Source: Thermococcus bergensis
GTDB lineage: Archaea; Methanobacteriota_B; Thermococci; Thermococcales; Thermococcaceae
Direction: 5' to 3'
Assembly (NCBI RefSeq): GCF_020386975.1
Contig: NZ_JABFNK010000005.1
Coordinates: forward strand, 496,001 to 560,000
Length of the DNA stretch: 64,000 nt
The translations under genes were made by a program, and so were the position numbers. Positions 1 through 8,030 of this stretch are shown in pieces. Under the pieces are notes generated by a model, which saw nothing but the letters and a program-made list of their open reading frames with translations, was not told where the DNA came from and did not search any database. Numbering within the stretch: position 1 is the stretch's first letter; every line of letters starts with the position of its first letter.

Positions 1-76
1 CATATGCCCTTTTTACTTCTCTTATTGCAGAGACCTGTTCATTTATATTTATTAATTCGTTTTTATTTACGCTCAA
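1..76 (-). CDS. Possible N-terminus of an unidentified gene running off the window
   Basis: Downstream of the Lrp-type gene on the same strand there is an open frame that begins at a TTG (74-76) and stays open to the window edge, reading roughly MSVNKNELININEQVSAIRE. A weak AGAGG lies about 12 bases before the TTG. Only about 25 codons are visible, so no function can be given. It could simply be an open stretch of non-coding DNA. Confidence 0.25.
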   Translation of the reverse strand, partial: MSVNKNELININEQVSAIREVKRAY

Positions 77-90
77 AAAAATTAGAGCCT

Positions 91-564
91 CTATTTTATG
101 CTTTTCCATTGTTTATTCCTCCTATTGTCAATGTCAAACTCCTTAACTATTACAATAGTATATGTCTTAGTTATTCCTTCTATTCCTCCTAACTTAAAGG
201 TCAAGAATTCTCTTAGTGAATGGATATCTTTTGTTACTATTTTTGCCATAACATCGTACTCACCGGTTATCTCATACAGTTCTATTATCTCGTCTAACTC
301 TAAAATCTTTTCCATAATTTGCTTTCTCTTCGTGGGGTCAATGTTTATTCCTACAAACGCTATAATTCCATATCCCAACTTCTCGTAATCAATAATAGCG
401 GAGTATTTCTTTATTATCCCATTTTGTTCAAGTTTCTGTATTCTGTACTTAATCGCTGGGACCGTGATTCCCAAGTCTTTAGCCATTTCTGTTAGGGACA
501 TTCTGCAGTTTTTTCTTAACAGTGTCAAAAGGGTAAAGTCTACTTCGTCAATTTTGTTGGGCAA
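91..564 (-). CDS. Lrp/AsnC-family transcriptional regulator
   Basis: 157 residues, the normal length for the family. The N-terminal half is a winged helix-turn-helix (about residues 5-60, with MSLTEMAKDLGITVPAIKYR as helix-turn-helix) and the C-terminal half is a RAM/AsnC effector domain (about 65-150, with GEYDVMAKIVTKD). The family binds DNA as dimers or octamers and usually senses amino acids. The start overlaps the 3' end of the minus-strand aminotransferase gene by 17 bases, so the two were probably co-transcribed and the regulator may control amino-acid metabolism. The ligand cannot be told from sequence. The IS in the upstream gene separates this regulator from the original operon promoter. 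Confidence 0.85.
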   Translation of the reverse strand: MPNKIDEVDFTLLTLLRKNCRMSLTEMAKDLGITVPAIKYRIQKLEQNGIIKKYSAIIDYEKLGYGIIAFVGINIDPTKRKQIMEKILELDEIIELYEITGEYDVMAKIVTKDIHSLREFLTFKLGGIEGITKTYTIVIVKEFDIDNRRNKQWKSIK

Positions 565-1603
565 GTTTATCCCCTCCCTCCTTTAAAAATTCTACAATCC
601 GTTTGGCACCTTCTAAGACTTCTTCATACGAAGAAGAATACGAGATTCTTACGTATCCTTCTCCATTTTTTCCGAATCCTATACCTGGAGTTACTGCTAC
701 TCTTTTCGCTCGTATGAGATCCATTGCAAATTTGTATGAACTTGAATAGTACTCAGAAACATTTAAGAACAGGTAAAATCCCCCTTTTGGAGGTGCATAT
801 GAAATTTTTGGAAGTTTGTGCAGTTTTTTGAGAAGTGCGTCTTTATTTTTCTTGAGCTTTTGTGTTACTTTTCTGGTAATTTTCTTGTAGTTTTCTAGTA
901 AACTTACTGCAGCTTTTTGAATCATCGCAGGAGGACTTGCAATTATATTTTCTTGTATCTTACTTGTAATTTCTGAAAGCCCATCGGGAAGTATTATGAA
1001 TCCCAACCTCAATCCGGTTATGGCAACGGATTTCGAAAAGCTGTTCACTACTATTAGGTTATCCCTAATATCATCAAATTTTAACATGGTATGGTGCTTT
1101 TTTTCAAAAATTATGTTTTCATAGGTCTCATCTGATATTACAACTAAACTATTTTCCTTAGCTATCTCTGCAATTTCCTTGAGGACGTTTTTTGGATACA
1201 CAGCACCCGTTGGATTATTAGGAGTGTTGATTATGAGTGCTTTTGATTTTTTTGCTTGTGTTGCAATGTCTGAGATATTTGGATGAAAATTGCTATCAAG
1301 GGAGTAATATATGGGTTCAGCTCCAACTAAAATTGATTCTGAAGTATAGTTGGGATATCCCGGGTCAGGTAATAAGATCTTATCGCCAGCATCTAATATC
1401 AGTAATAAAGAGAGAAAAAGTCCTTCCATAGCGCCGATGGTAACCACGACATTTTCTGGCTCAATTTTTACACCGTGTCGCTCTTTATAATACTCGGCAA
1501 TTGCACTTCTCAACTCATATAATCCATTATTTTCAGTATAGTTCAAGTACCCATCTCTGACAGCTTTGGCTAGGAGAGAAGCAATAAACTCCTCATTATT
1601 ATA

Positions 1604-2535
1604 ACCCTAGTTCCCATTAGATCGTTAGAGTTATAAGCACTTAAGTCTTTTGGTTGATTGGTGGTTGTTATGAACTTTCAGCAGGAAATCCTGATCATAA
1701 AATCCGAAATCTATCCGATAATCAGCAAACACTACCCGAAAAACACTCGCAGGGAAGTAATCAGCCTCTACGACCTGATAACCTTCGCAATACTAGCCCA
1801 CCTGCACTTCGGAGGAGTTTACAAGCACGCTTACAGAGTCCTAATCGAAGAAATGAAGCTGTTCCCAAAAATCAGGTACAACAAACTAACAGAACGCTTG
1901 AACAGGCACGAAAAACTCCTGCTCCTAGCGCAGGAAGAATTATTCAAAAAACACGCCAGAGAATACGTTAGAATACTGGACTCAAAGCCCATTCAGACCA
2001 AGGAGTTGGCCAGAAAAAACAGGAAGGAGAAGAAGGGTTCTTCAGAAATCATCTCTGAAAAGCCCGCAGTTGGGTTTGTTCCCTCTAAAAAAAGTTTTAC
2101 TATGGGTACAAGCTGACCTGTTACTCTGATGGAAATTTGCTGGCTTTACTGTCTGTTGATCCGGCGAATAAGCATGATGTGAGTGTTGTCAGGGAAAAGT
2201 TCTGGGTGATTGTTGAGGAGTTTTCTGGCTGTTTTCTGTTTTTGGATAAGGGTTACGTTAGTAGAGAACTTCAGGAGGAATTTCTGAGGTTTGGCGTTGT
2301 TTACACGCCGGTGAAGCGGGAGAATCAGGTTAGTAATCTGGAGGAGAAGAAGTTTTACAAGTACTTGTCTGACTTTCGCAGGAGGATTGAGACTTTGTTT
2401 TCGAAGTTTTCTGAGTTTCTTCTGAGGCCGAGCAGGAGTGTTAGTTTGAGGGGGTTAGCTGTCAGGATTTTAGGGGCGATTCTGGCCGTGAATCTGGACA
2501 GATTATACAACTTCACAGATGGTGGGAACTAGGGT
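1604..2535 (+). mobile_element. IS982-type insertion sequence, copy 1
   Basis: 932 bp, bounded by 13-bp perfect inverted repeats (ACCCTAGTTCCCA and its complement) and flanked by a 7-bp target duplication TATTATA (1597-1603 and 2536-2542). A TATA-like GTTATAAG lies just inside the left end, upstream of the transposase start. It interrupts the aminotransferase gene in antisense orientation. Its encoded products are identical to those of copy 2, so transposition was recent. Confidence 0.95.
1670..2532 (+). CDS. IS982-family transposase in two overlapping frames (-1 shift)
   Basis: Frame 1 runs from ATG 1670 to the stop at 2114-2116. Frame 2 carries the rest to 2532. Sliding back one base at the A7 run 2087-2093 (…TCT AAA AAA AGT to AAG TTT TAC) joins them into one protein of about 287 residues, normal for IS982. 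The DDE residues appear as ILDSKP (frame 1), FLDKGYVS and RRIETLFS (frame 2), so the catalytic site needs both frames. All five copies keep the same shift, which argues for programmed recoding or transcriptional slippage rather than chance decay. Confidence 0.85.
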
Positions 2536-2875
2536 TATTATATACCTCTTTAAACTCTTTTCCGAAATCTCCAATTTCCATGTGTATTACATTAGGAATT
2601 GTGTGCGCTAATTTTGAAATCTCTCTTATAAGAGGGTACGGGGTGATGTTAGCCCGGTGAGATATTTTCATTGCATAATCCCCCTTTAGTTGTTATGAAC
2701 ACATTCGAACCTTTATGTTTTTGTTTTTAAAAAAGTATTTAAGAATTCCCTTTAAAATTTTAAAAACCATACAAGAAGGAGAATAGTTTTGTTGAACTTT
2801 TTTAAATTTTTAGGCGATATTAAGTGGATTTTAACATTATCTAGCAAGCCAACGGGCTTGTTGAATCTTATCCCC

Positions 2876-2911
2876 GTTGATATAAGATGTTTGACAACCT
2901 AAGATATCAAC
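2876..2911. promoter_or_regulatory. Inverted repeat upstream of the TRAP operon, likely operator
   Basis: GTTGATAT (2876-2883) and ATATCAAC (2904-2911) form a perfect 8-bp inverted repeat with a 20-base spacer, which itself contains TGT and ACA in mirror positions. It sits about 12 bp upstream of the probable TATA box of dctP, in the otherwise gene-free 2672-3012 region. Placement fits an activator or a repressor site; the protein is unknown. Confidence 0.5.
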
Positions 2912-2922
2912 TTTTTTAAAAT

Positions 2923-2930
2923 TTTATAAG
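2923..2930 (+). promoter_or_regulatory. Probable TATA box of the dctPQM operon
   Basis: TTTATAAG in an A/T-rich tract, with transcription expected near 2953 and the dctP ATG at 3013. It is the best archaeal TATA match in the region, and an inverted repeat lies directly upstream. Confidence 0.5.
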
Positions 2931-3012
2931 AAAAACTTAAAATCCTTTAAATCTTTTAAAAAAATGAACGCCTATGTACACATGTTAAGCTTTGTGCTGG
3001 AGGGATCATAAT

Positions 3013-4095
3013 ATGAGATCAAAGAAAATGCTAAGCCTTGCCTTGTTGTTTTTAGTAGGTCTAGCAGTCGTAGCCAGCGGATGTATTGGAGGTTCTTCAA
3101 GTCAGACTCAAACCCAAGCCACCCAAGAGGCCAAAGAAGAGGCAACAGCACAACCAGAGCTTGTTATTAAGGTTGCAAACTACTATGCCCCCGAGCACCC
3201 AGTTAACGTTGCACTCAACAAAGTCTTCAAGCCTCTTGTAGAATACCGATCAGGAGGGAAGATAAAGGTTGAGATCTACCCAGCAAGCCAACTTGGTGGA
3301 GAAAGAGAGTTCATTGAGGGTGTCATCGAAGGCACAATTGAAATGTGTGTTTCTGGAAACCTCTGGAGCAGATGGGCACCTCAAGTTGACTGGATAGAGC
3401 TCGGTTATGTTTGGAAGAGCCTTGACCAAGCATACAAATTCATGAACGGTCCTGCATTTGACATGTACCGCGAATTCGTTGAGTCAAAGTATGACGCTAA
3501 GTACCTAGGTTCTTTCATTAGAGGGTGGAGAGTAGCTGGAAACAACGTAAGACCTGTAAGGACTCCTGAAGATGCAAAAGGTATAAAATATAGAGTCTGG
3601 GAATCAGAGTGGATAATAAAGACCGTAAAAGCAATGGGATTTGAGCCAGTTGCAATGCCTATTGGTGAAGTTATTTCTGCTCTTGAGACTGGAACTGTTG
3701 ATGGCGCTGGACAGCCAATCTATCAGATATACTATGCGGGCTGGTACAAGTATCTCAAGTACATCTCACTCACAAACCATGTTGTCAACCCAGGTGAGTT
3801 CTGGATTAATGGACAGGTCTGGAGAAAGCTCGGTGAAATGAAGTTTGGTGATGAAACTGGACAAGACATCATTCAGGATGCTGTGTATGCAACAATTCAA
3901 TATATTAACCGAAAGCTCAGAGATGAAGAGCAGATCATTCTTAAGAAGCTTGATGAAGATCCAAACACAGAAATTATCTATGATGTGAAGAGAGAAGCCT
4001 TTGCAGAAAGAGTTAAGGCAGTCCACGAGGAGTTCTTCCAGAGGTATCCAGAAGCCAAGAAGTATTATGACATTGCAATGAAGATTGAGCCTTGA
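3013..4095 (+). CDS. dctP: TRAP transporter solute-binding lipoprotein (DctP family)
   Basis: Extracytoplasmic substrate-binding protein of a TRAP transporter, about 360 residues. The ATG at 3013 is preferred over the upstream codon at 2992 because GGAGGGAT lies before it and it begins the signal peptide MRSKKMLSLALLFLVGLAVV. A lipobox ASGC (Cys about 24) is followed by a Ser/Gln/Thr/Glu-rich linker typical of archaeal surface lipoproteins. DctP-family features follow: HPVNVALNKVFKPLVEYRSGG, YPASQLGGEREFIEGV, and FRGWRV/KGIKYRVWES around the conserved carboxylate-binding arginine region. First gene of an operon with dctQ and dctM. TRAP proteins generally bind organic acids or sugar acids; the ligand here is not known. 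Confidence 0.9.
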   Translation: MRSKKMLSLALLFLVGLAVVASGCIGGSSSQTQTQATQEAKEEATAQPELVIKVANYYAPEHPVNVALNKVFKPLVEYRSGGKIKVEIYPASQLGGEREFIEGVIEGTIEMCVSGNLWSRWAPQVDWIELGYVWKSLDQAYKFMNGPAFDMYREFVESKYDAKYLGSFIRGWRVAGNNVRPVRTPEDAKGIKYRVWESEWIIKTVKAMGFEPVAMPIGEVISALETGTVDGAGQPIYQIYYAGWYKYLKYISLTNHVVNPGEFWINGQVWRKLGEMKFGDETGQDIIQDAVYATIQYINRKLRDEEQIILKKLDEDPNTEIIYDVKREAFAERVKAVHEEFFQRYPEAKKYYDIAMKIEP

Positions 4096-4097
4096 TG

Positions 4098-4123
4098 TGT
4101 TTTCTTTTTTACAACTTTTTAAT
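4098..4123 (+). terminator. T-rich tract after dctP, possible partial terminator
   Basis: The gap between dctP and dctQ contains runs TTTTCTTTTTT and CTTTTT. Archaeal RNA polymerase can terminate at such U-rich tracts, and binding-protein genes are often made in excess of the membrane genes behind them. Attenuation here is an inference. Confidence 0.3.
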
Positions 4124-4153
4124 GTTTTGACTGTGAATTTGGAGGTGAGACAT

Positions 4154-4660
4154 GTGGTTATCCATGTAATAAACAGTATAAGGGCGCAAATTCACAGAAT
4201 CATTGACTGGATATTAGTTATTCTTTTGATCCCCATTACATTGGGAACTTTTATTCAAGTAGTGCTTAGATATGGCTTTCGCAAGACTCTACCCCAAGTA
4301 AATGAAATTGCTACAGTTATGTTTGTCTGGCTCTCAATTATAGCCGCAGCTAAAGTTCTCGACAAGGAGTCGCATCCTGCATTTACGATGGTTGTGGAAA
4401 AAGTCCCTGGAAAAATAAGAGATATTATTCGCTTAATTGATTGGACTGTAATATTTGGAATCTTAGTTATTGTTGTCAAAGGATCACTGAGACTTTTGGA
4501 ATCTGGGCGTGGGCAGACACTCTCAACAATGAATATTTCATATAATTGGGTGTATGCTTCCCTTTTAGTAGGATCTTTGTTTATGATAATAATTTCAGCC
4601 TTCAAGATTCTCGAAATAATTATGCATTTACTGGGCAAAGGAGGTGAAATTAATGCCTGA
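4154..4660 (+). CDS. dctQ: TRAP transporter small membrane subunit (DctQ family)
   Basis: About 168 residues with four predicted membrane segments (beginning near WILVILLIPITLGTF, IATVMFVWLSIIAAA, IIRLIDWTVIFGILV and WVYASLLVGSLFMI), the DctQ topology. The family motif region RKTLPQVNEIATVMFVWLSI is present. The open frame reaches upstream, but GGAGGTGAGA sits five bases before a GTG at 4154, which I take as the start; the ATG two bases earlier is out of frame. It overlaps the dctM start. It scaffolds the large DctM subunit. Confidence 0.85.
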   Translation: MVIHVINSIRAQIHRIIDWILVILLIPITLGTFIQVVLRYGFRKTLPQVNEIATVMFVWLSIIAAAKVLDKESHPAFTMVVEKVPGKIRDIIRLIDWTVIFGILVIVVKGSLRLLESGRGQTLSTMNISYNWVYASLLVGSLFMIIISAFKILEIIMHLLGKGGEINA

Positions 4661-5945
4661 GGCAATGACTGTTCTGCTGATATTCTTAGGAGTCCTTCTT
4701 ATGGCGACCTTATTAAGTGTTCCAATAGCATTTGTGCTTGGGTTAATTGCCATAGTGTTGATTGACTTATACCTCCCAAATCTTGATTTATCTTTCGTCA
4801 TAGCACGTAGAATGATAACGGGAATGCAAATTTACACACTCTTAGCAATTCCCTTTTTCATGCTCGCTGGAGAAATCATGAGTAGATCTGGGATTGTCGA
4901 GGATATAATTGAATTTGCAAAGTACTTTGTGGGTAGCATAAAAGGAGGACTAGCTCATGCAACAGTAGTTGCAAACATACTCATGGCAGGTTTGAGTGGA
5001 TCAGCTGTAGCTGATGCTGCTGCAATTGGTTCTCTTACAATCCCGGCAATGGAAAAAGCAGGTTACGGAAAGAGATTTGGAACTGCAATAGCTACTGCTG
5101 CAGCTCTCATTGGACCGGTAATTCCCCCAAGCATTCCAATGATCATACTTGGCATAGTTGCCCAGATATCAATCCTGGATTTGTTCATAGGAGGGATAAT
5201 TCCAGGACTGCTGATGGGACTTGGGCTTATGACATATGTTTACTTTATCTCCAAAAAGAGGGGCTATCCTGCAGCTGGAAGACCACCAGCATTTTTGCCT
5301 GTTCTTAAAAAGACAATTTGGGCAATACTTCTTCCAATAATCATAGTGGGTGGAATAAGGTTTGGTGTATTTACACCTACTGAGGGTGGAGCAATAGCGG
5401 CTGTATACGCTGCAGTGATTGCAAAACTGGTATACAAAATGGAATGGAAAGAATACAAGGAAGCCTTAGTTGGTGCAGCAGAAAGCACTGGCGTAGTCTT
5501 GCTGGTCTGTGGAATGGCGATGGTACTTACCTGGGCGCTCACAGTTCTTCAGGTACCTCAACTTATTATAGGCATGTTCCAAAGCTTTACAACAAACAAG
5601 TACGTATTTCTCTTTATTATCAACGTATTCCTGTTCATAATGGGAATGATTGTCGATCTTACACCAAACATATACCTACTAGCTCCATTGCTCTTCCCAG
5701 TTGCTAAGGCTTATGGAATTAATCCAGTTCACTTTGGTGTTGTTATGTCGGTAAACCTGACAGTTGGACTTCTTACACCACCAGTAGGAACGGTATTATT
5801 GCTGGGTTCAGCAATGTCCAAGATAAAACTTGAAGAGCTGGTAAAGGAACTAATTCCAATTTATGTGATATACTTTGGAATACTGTTGGTAATAACATAC
5901 ATTCCGGAGCTTGTTATGATTCCTGTACGCGCTCTAGGAGGGTGA
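4653..5945 (+). CDS. dctM: TRAP transporter large permease subunit (DctM family)
   Basis: 430 residues and about 11-12 hydrophobic segments, as expected for the channel subunit of a sodium-driven TRAP transporter. Characteristic stretches are AIPFFMLAGEIMSRSGI, GLSGSAVADAAAIGSL, AALIGPVIPPSIPMI and the second-half counterpart MSVNLTVGLLTPPVGTVL. GGAGGTG precedes the ATG at 4653, and the start overlaps the dctQ stop, so the two are translationally coupled. A catabolic gene begins six bases after its stop. Confidence 0.9.
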   Translation: MPEAMTVLLIFLGVLLMATLLSVPIAFVLGLIAIVLIDLYLPNLDLSFVIARRMITGMQIYTLLAIPFFMLAGEIMSRSGIVEDIIEFAKYFVGSIKGGLAHATVVANILMAGLSGSAVADAAAIGSLTIPAMEKAGYGKRFGTAIATAAALIGPVIPPSIPMIILGIVAQISILDLFIGGIIPGLLMGLGLMTYVYFISKKRGYPAAGRPPAFLPVLKKTIWAILLPIIIVGGIRFGVFTPTEGGAIAAVYAAVIAKLVYKMEWKEYKEALVGAAESTGVVLLVCGMAMVLTWALTVLQVPQLIIGMFQSFTTNKYVFLFIINVFLFIMGMIVDLTPNIYLLAPLLFPVAKAYGINPVHFGVVMSVNLTVGLLTPPVGTVLLLGSAMSKIKLEELVKELIPIYVIYFGILLVITYIPELVMIPVRALGG

Positions 5946-5950
5946 TATAA

Positions 5951-6988
5951 ATGGAAGCAATAAGAGTTCGTAAGGAAGACTTATACAGATTTTGTGTTGA
6001 GGCTTTCGTTAAAGCAGGTGTTCCAAAGGAAGAAGCGGAAATAGTTTCGGAGCATTTAGTTGAGGCAAGCTTGAGGGGAGTTGACTCCCACGGAGTTATA
6101 AGAGTCCCCTACTACATAGAGGGTATCAGAAAAGGCTTGGTAAATGCTAGATCCAACATTACGATAGTGAAAGAAACTTCAGTATCAGCATTACTAGATG
6201 GAGGAAATGGATTAGGACAAGTGGTAGCAAAAAAAGCTATGGAGATAGCTATTGAAAAAGCAAAGATTTCTGGGGTTGGCTTAGTTGGTGCGAGAAACCT
6301 CGGTCACGTTGGAATGCTCGCTTATTACACCAAAAGGATTGCAGAGAATAAACTTATTGGGTTTGCATTTGCAAATGGTCCCGCTTTGGTCGCTCCATGG
6401 GGAGGAGCTGAGAGAGTCTTTGGTACAAATCCCTTGAGCTATGCCTTCCCAACCAAGGATAAGCCAATAATCCTAGACATAGCAACGAGTGCAACCGCTC
6501 ACTTCAAGATAAAGGTTGCTATGATTAGAGGAGAAGAACTTTCTCCAGGATTAGCTCTAGACAAGGACGGAAACCCAACTACAGATCCAAAGAAAGCATT
6601 TGAAGGGATTTTACTTCCATTTGGTGCCCATAAGGGATATGGGTTCTCACTTCTAGTCACATTAATGACTGTACCCCTCATTGGCGGGACGTTCGATAAG
6701 GACGTTGTGCTTCATGCCTCAACTCAAGGAGGATTCTTCATAATGGCGATAGACCCAACTCTGTTCAGGGAGTACGAAGAGTTCATTAAGGATGTGCAGA
6801 GAGTTGTCGATGTTATTAAATCAACAAAGCCAGCGTCTGGGTTCAAGGAAGTCTTGCTCCCTGGGGAGATTGAGGAGAAAGTGGCAAAAGAGAGGACAGA
6901 AAAGGGCATTCCAATTGACCAAGAGGTGTGGGAGAGCTTTGAAAAACTTGCTAAAGAGCTTGGAATAAAGCTTCCTGAGACTCTCTGA
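5951..6988 (+). CDS. Malate/L-lactate dehydrogenase family (Ldh_2) oxidoreductase
   Basis: 345 residues, full length for the Ldh_2/YlbC family of NAD(P)-dependent 2-hydroxyacid (or imine) dehydrogenases, which are unrelated to Rossmann lactate dehydrogenases. Visible hallmarks: VDSHGVIRVPYYIEGIRKG with the catalytic His region, GARNLGHVGMLAYYTKR, FGTNPLSYAFP, ILDIATSATAHFKI and GAHKGYGFSLLV. It sits between dctM and a second, structurally unrelated 2-hydroxyacid dehydrogenase. Family members act on malate, sulfolactate, ureidoglycolate, 2,3-diketo-L-gulonate or cyclic imines; the substrate here should be what the TRAP system brings in or a product of it. Confidence 0.8.
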   Translation: MEAIRVRKEDLYRFCVEAFVKAGVPKEEAEIVSEHLVEASLRGVDSHGVIRVPYYIEGIRKGLVNARSNITIVKETSVSALLDGGNGLGQVVAKKAMEIAIEKAKISGVGLVGARNLGHVGMLAYYTKRIAENKLIGFAFANGPALVAPWGGAERVFGTNPLSYAFPTKDKPIILDIATSATAHFKIKVAMIRGEELSPGLALDKDGNPTTDPKKAFEGILLPFGAHKGYGFSLLVTLMTVPLIGGTFDKDVVLHASTQGGFFIMAIDPTLFREYEEFIKDVQRVVDVIKSTKPASGFKEVLLPGEIEEKVAKERTEKGIPIDQEVWESFEKLAKELGIKLPETL

Positions 6989-7024
6989 CCTATTTACTTT
7001 CTACTCTTTGGAGGTGACTTTCTA

Positions 7025-8029
7025 ATGGCAAAGTTCAAGGTAGTTGTAACTGACTATGAGTACGAATCTTTAGAAAATGAAAAAAGAGAACTTGAAAAAG
7101 TTGGGGCAGAACTTGTAGCGGTTCAACTGAGATATGCCCAACCAGAAGAAATTATTAAGGTTTGCAAAGATGCCGATGGTCTGATAGTTCAGTATGCAAA
7201 GATAACGAGAGAAGTCATTGAAGGCCTAGAAAAATGTAAAGTCATAGCAAGATATGGGATTGGAGTTGATAACGTTGATGTAAAAGCAGCAACAGAGAAG
7301 GGAATATTCGTTGTAAATGTTCCTGATTACTGTATTGAAGAGGTTTCTGATCACACAATAGCTTTGTTGTTAGCGAGTATAAGAAAAATTAACCTCTATG
7401 ATAAGTCAGTTAAATCTGGAACTTGGGACTATAAAATTGGAAGGCCCATGTACAGGATTAAAGGAAAGACCCTTGGATTAATAGGATTTGGCAAGCTTGC
7501 TAGAAGGGTGGCAGAAAAAATGAAGCCTTTTAGAGTTGAAATAATAGCATATGACCCATACGTAAGCCCGAAAGTAGCAGAGAAATATGGAATAAAGTTA
7601 GTTGACTTTGATGAGCTTCTTAAGAACTCGGACTTCATTTCGATCCATGTTCCATTGACGGAGGAGACATACCACTTGCTCAGCGACAGAGAGTTTGAGC
7701 TTATGAAAGATGGCGTGATTATTGTTAACACTGCCAGAGGACCTATAATTGATGAAAAAGCACTTGTAAAAGCTCTTGAGAGCGGAAAAATTGCATACGC
7801 TGGTCTTGATGTTACAGAAGTTGAACCAATACCCTCTGATAGCCCACTTCTTAAGTTTGACAACGTGATAATTACACCGCACGTGGCTTGGTACTCCGAA
7901 GAAAGCCAAGCAGAACTTCAAACAAAGGCCGCAAGAGGAGTTGCTGAGGTTTTGAGCGGAAAAATTCCAACCTATCTCGTAAACCCCGAAGTTTTAGAGG
8001 TTATAAAGAAAAAAGAAGGAGGTGGGTAA
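7025..8029 (+). CDS. D-isomer-specific 2-hydroxyacid dehydrogenase family protein
   Basis: 334 residues with the family's split substrate and Rossmann domains. The cofactor loop GLIGFGKLARRVAEKMKPF (about 150-170) fits NAD(H). The catalytic triad is present: Arg in VNTARGPIIDEKALV, Glu in GLDVTEVEP, His in ITPHVAWYS. A GGAGGTGA site precedes ATG 7025. It lies in the TRAP operon directly after the Ldh_2 gene. Two dehydrogenases from different folds acting on 2-hydroxyacids suggest oxidation to a 2-oxoacid by one and reduction by the other. Phosphoglycerate or glyoxylate reductase activity cannot be excluded. Confidence 0.85.
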   Translation: MAKFKVVVTDYEYESLENEKRELEKVGAELVAVQLRYAQPEEIIKVCKDADGLIVQYAKITREVIEGLEKCKVIARYGIGVDNVDVKAATEKGIFVVNVPDYCIEEVSDHTIALLLASIRKINLYDKSVKSGTWDYKIGRPMYRIKGKTLGLIGFGKLARRVAEKMKPFRVEIIAYDPYVSPKVAEKYGIKLVDFDELLKNSDFISIHVPLTEETYHLLSDREFELMKDGVIIVNTARGPIIDEKALVKALESGKIAYAGLDVTEVEPIPSDSPLLKFDNVIITPHVAWYSEESQAELQTKAARGVAEVLSGKIPTYLVNPEVLEVIKKKEGGG

Positions 8030-8030
8030 A

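Larger units (their letters stand above)
548..2671 (-). pseudogene. Class I/II PLP aminotransferase, split by an IS
   Basis: The gene starts with ATG at 2671 (MKISHRANITPYPLIREISK) and is cut after about 45 codons by the IS at 1604-2535. The reading frame resumes without loss on the other side (EEFIASLLAKAVRDGYLNYT) once the 7-bp duplication is removed. The C-terminal fragment keeps the fold-type I features: NTPNNPTG substrate loop, SDETYE, the PLP lysine in VNSFSKSVAITGLRLG, and RISYS near the end. The restored protein is about 390 residues, like aspartate/aromatic aminotransferases of Thermococcales. The large fragment retains the PLP lysine but lacks the N-terminal arm and first helix, so activity is doubtful. 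Substrate is unknown. Confidence 0.85.

Noticed and set aside
1654-1971. 105-residue frame inside IS copies 1 and 2
   Set aside because: It overlaps the transposase in another frame, is low-complexity (Asn/Gln/Arg/Pro) and has no support as a gene.
2845-2860. Hairpin CAAGCC-AACG-GGCTTG upstream of dctP as terminator
   Set aside because: No T run follows, and neither flanking gene ends there. It might be a protein site but the six-base stem is too short to claim.
2992-3012. Upstream in-frame start of dctP
   Set aside because: The codon at 2992 gives MCWRDHN ahead of the signal peptide and has no ribosome site; ATG 3013 is better placed.
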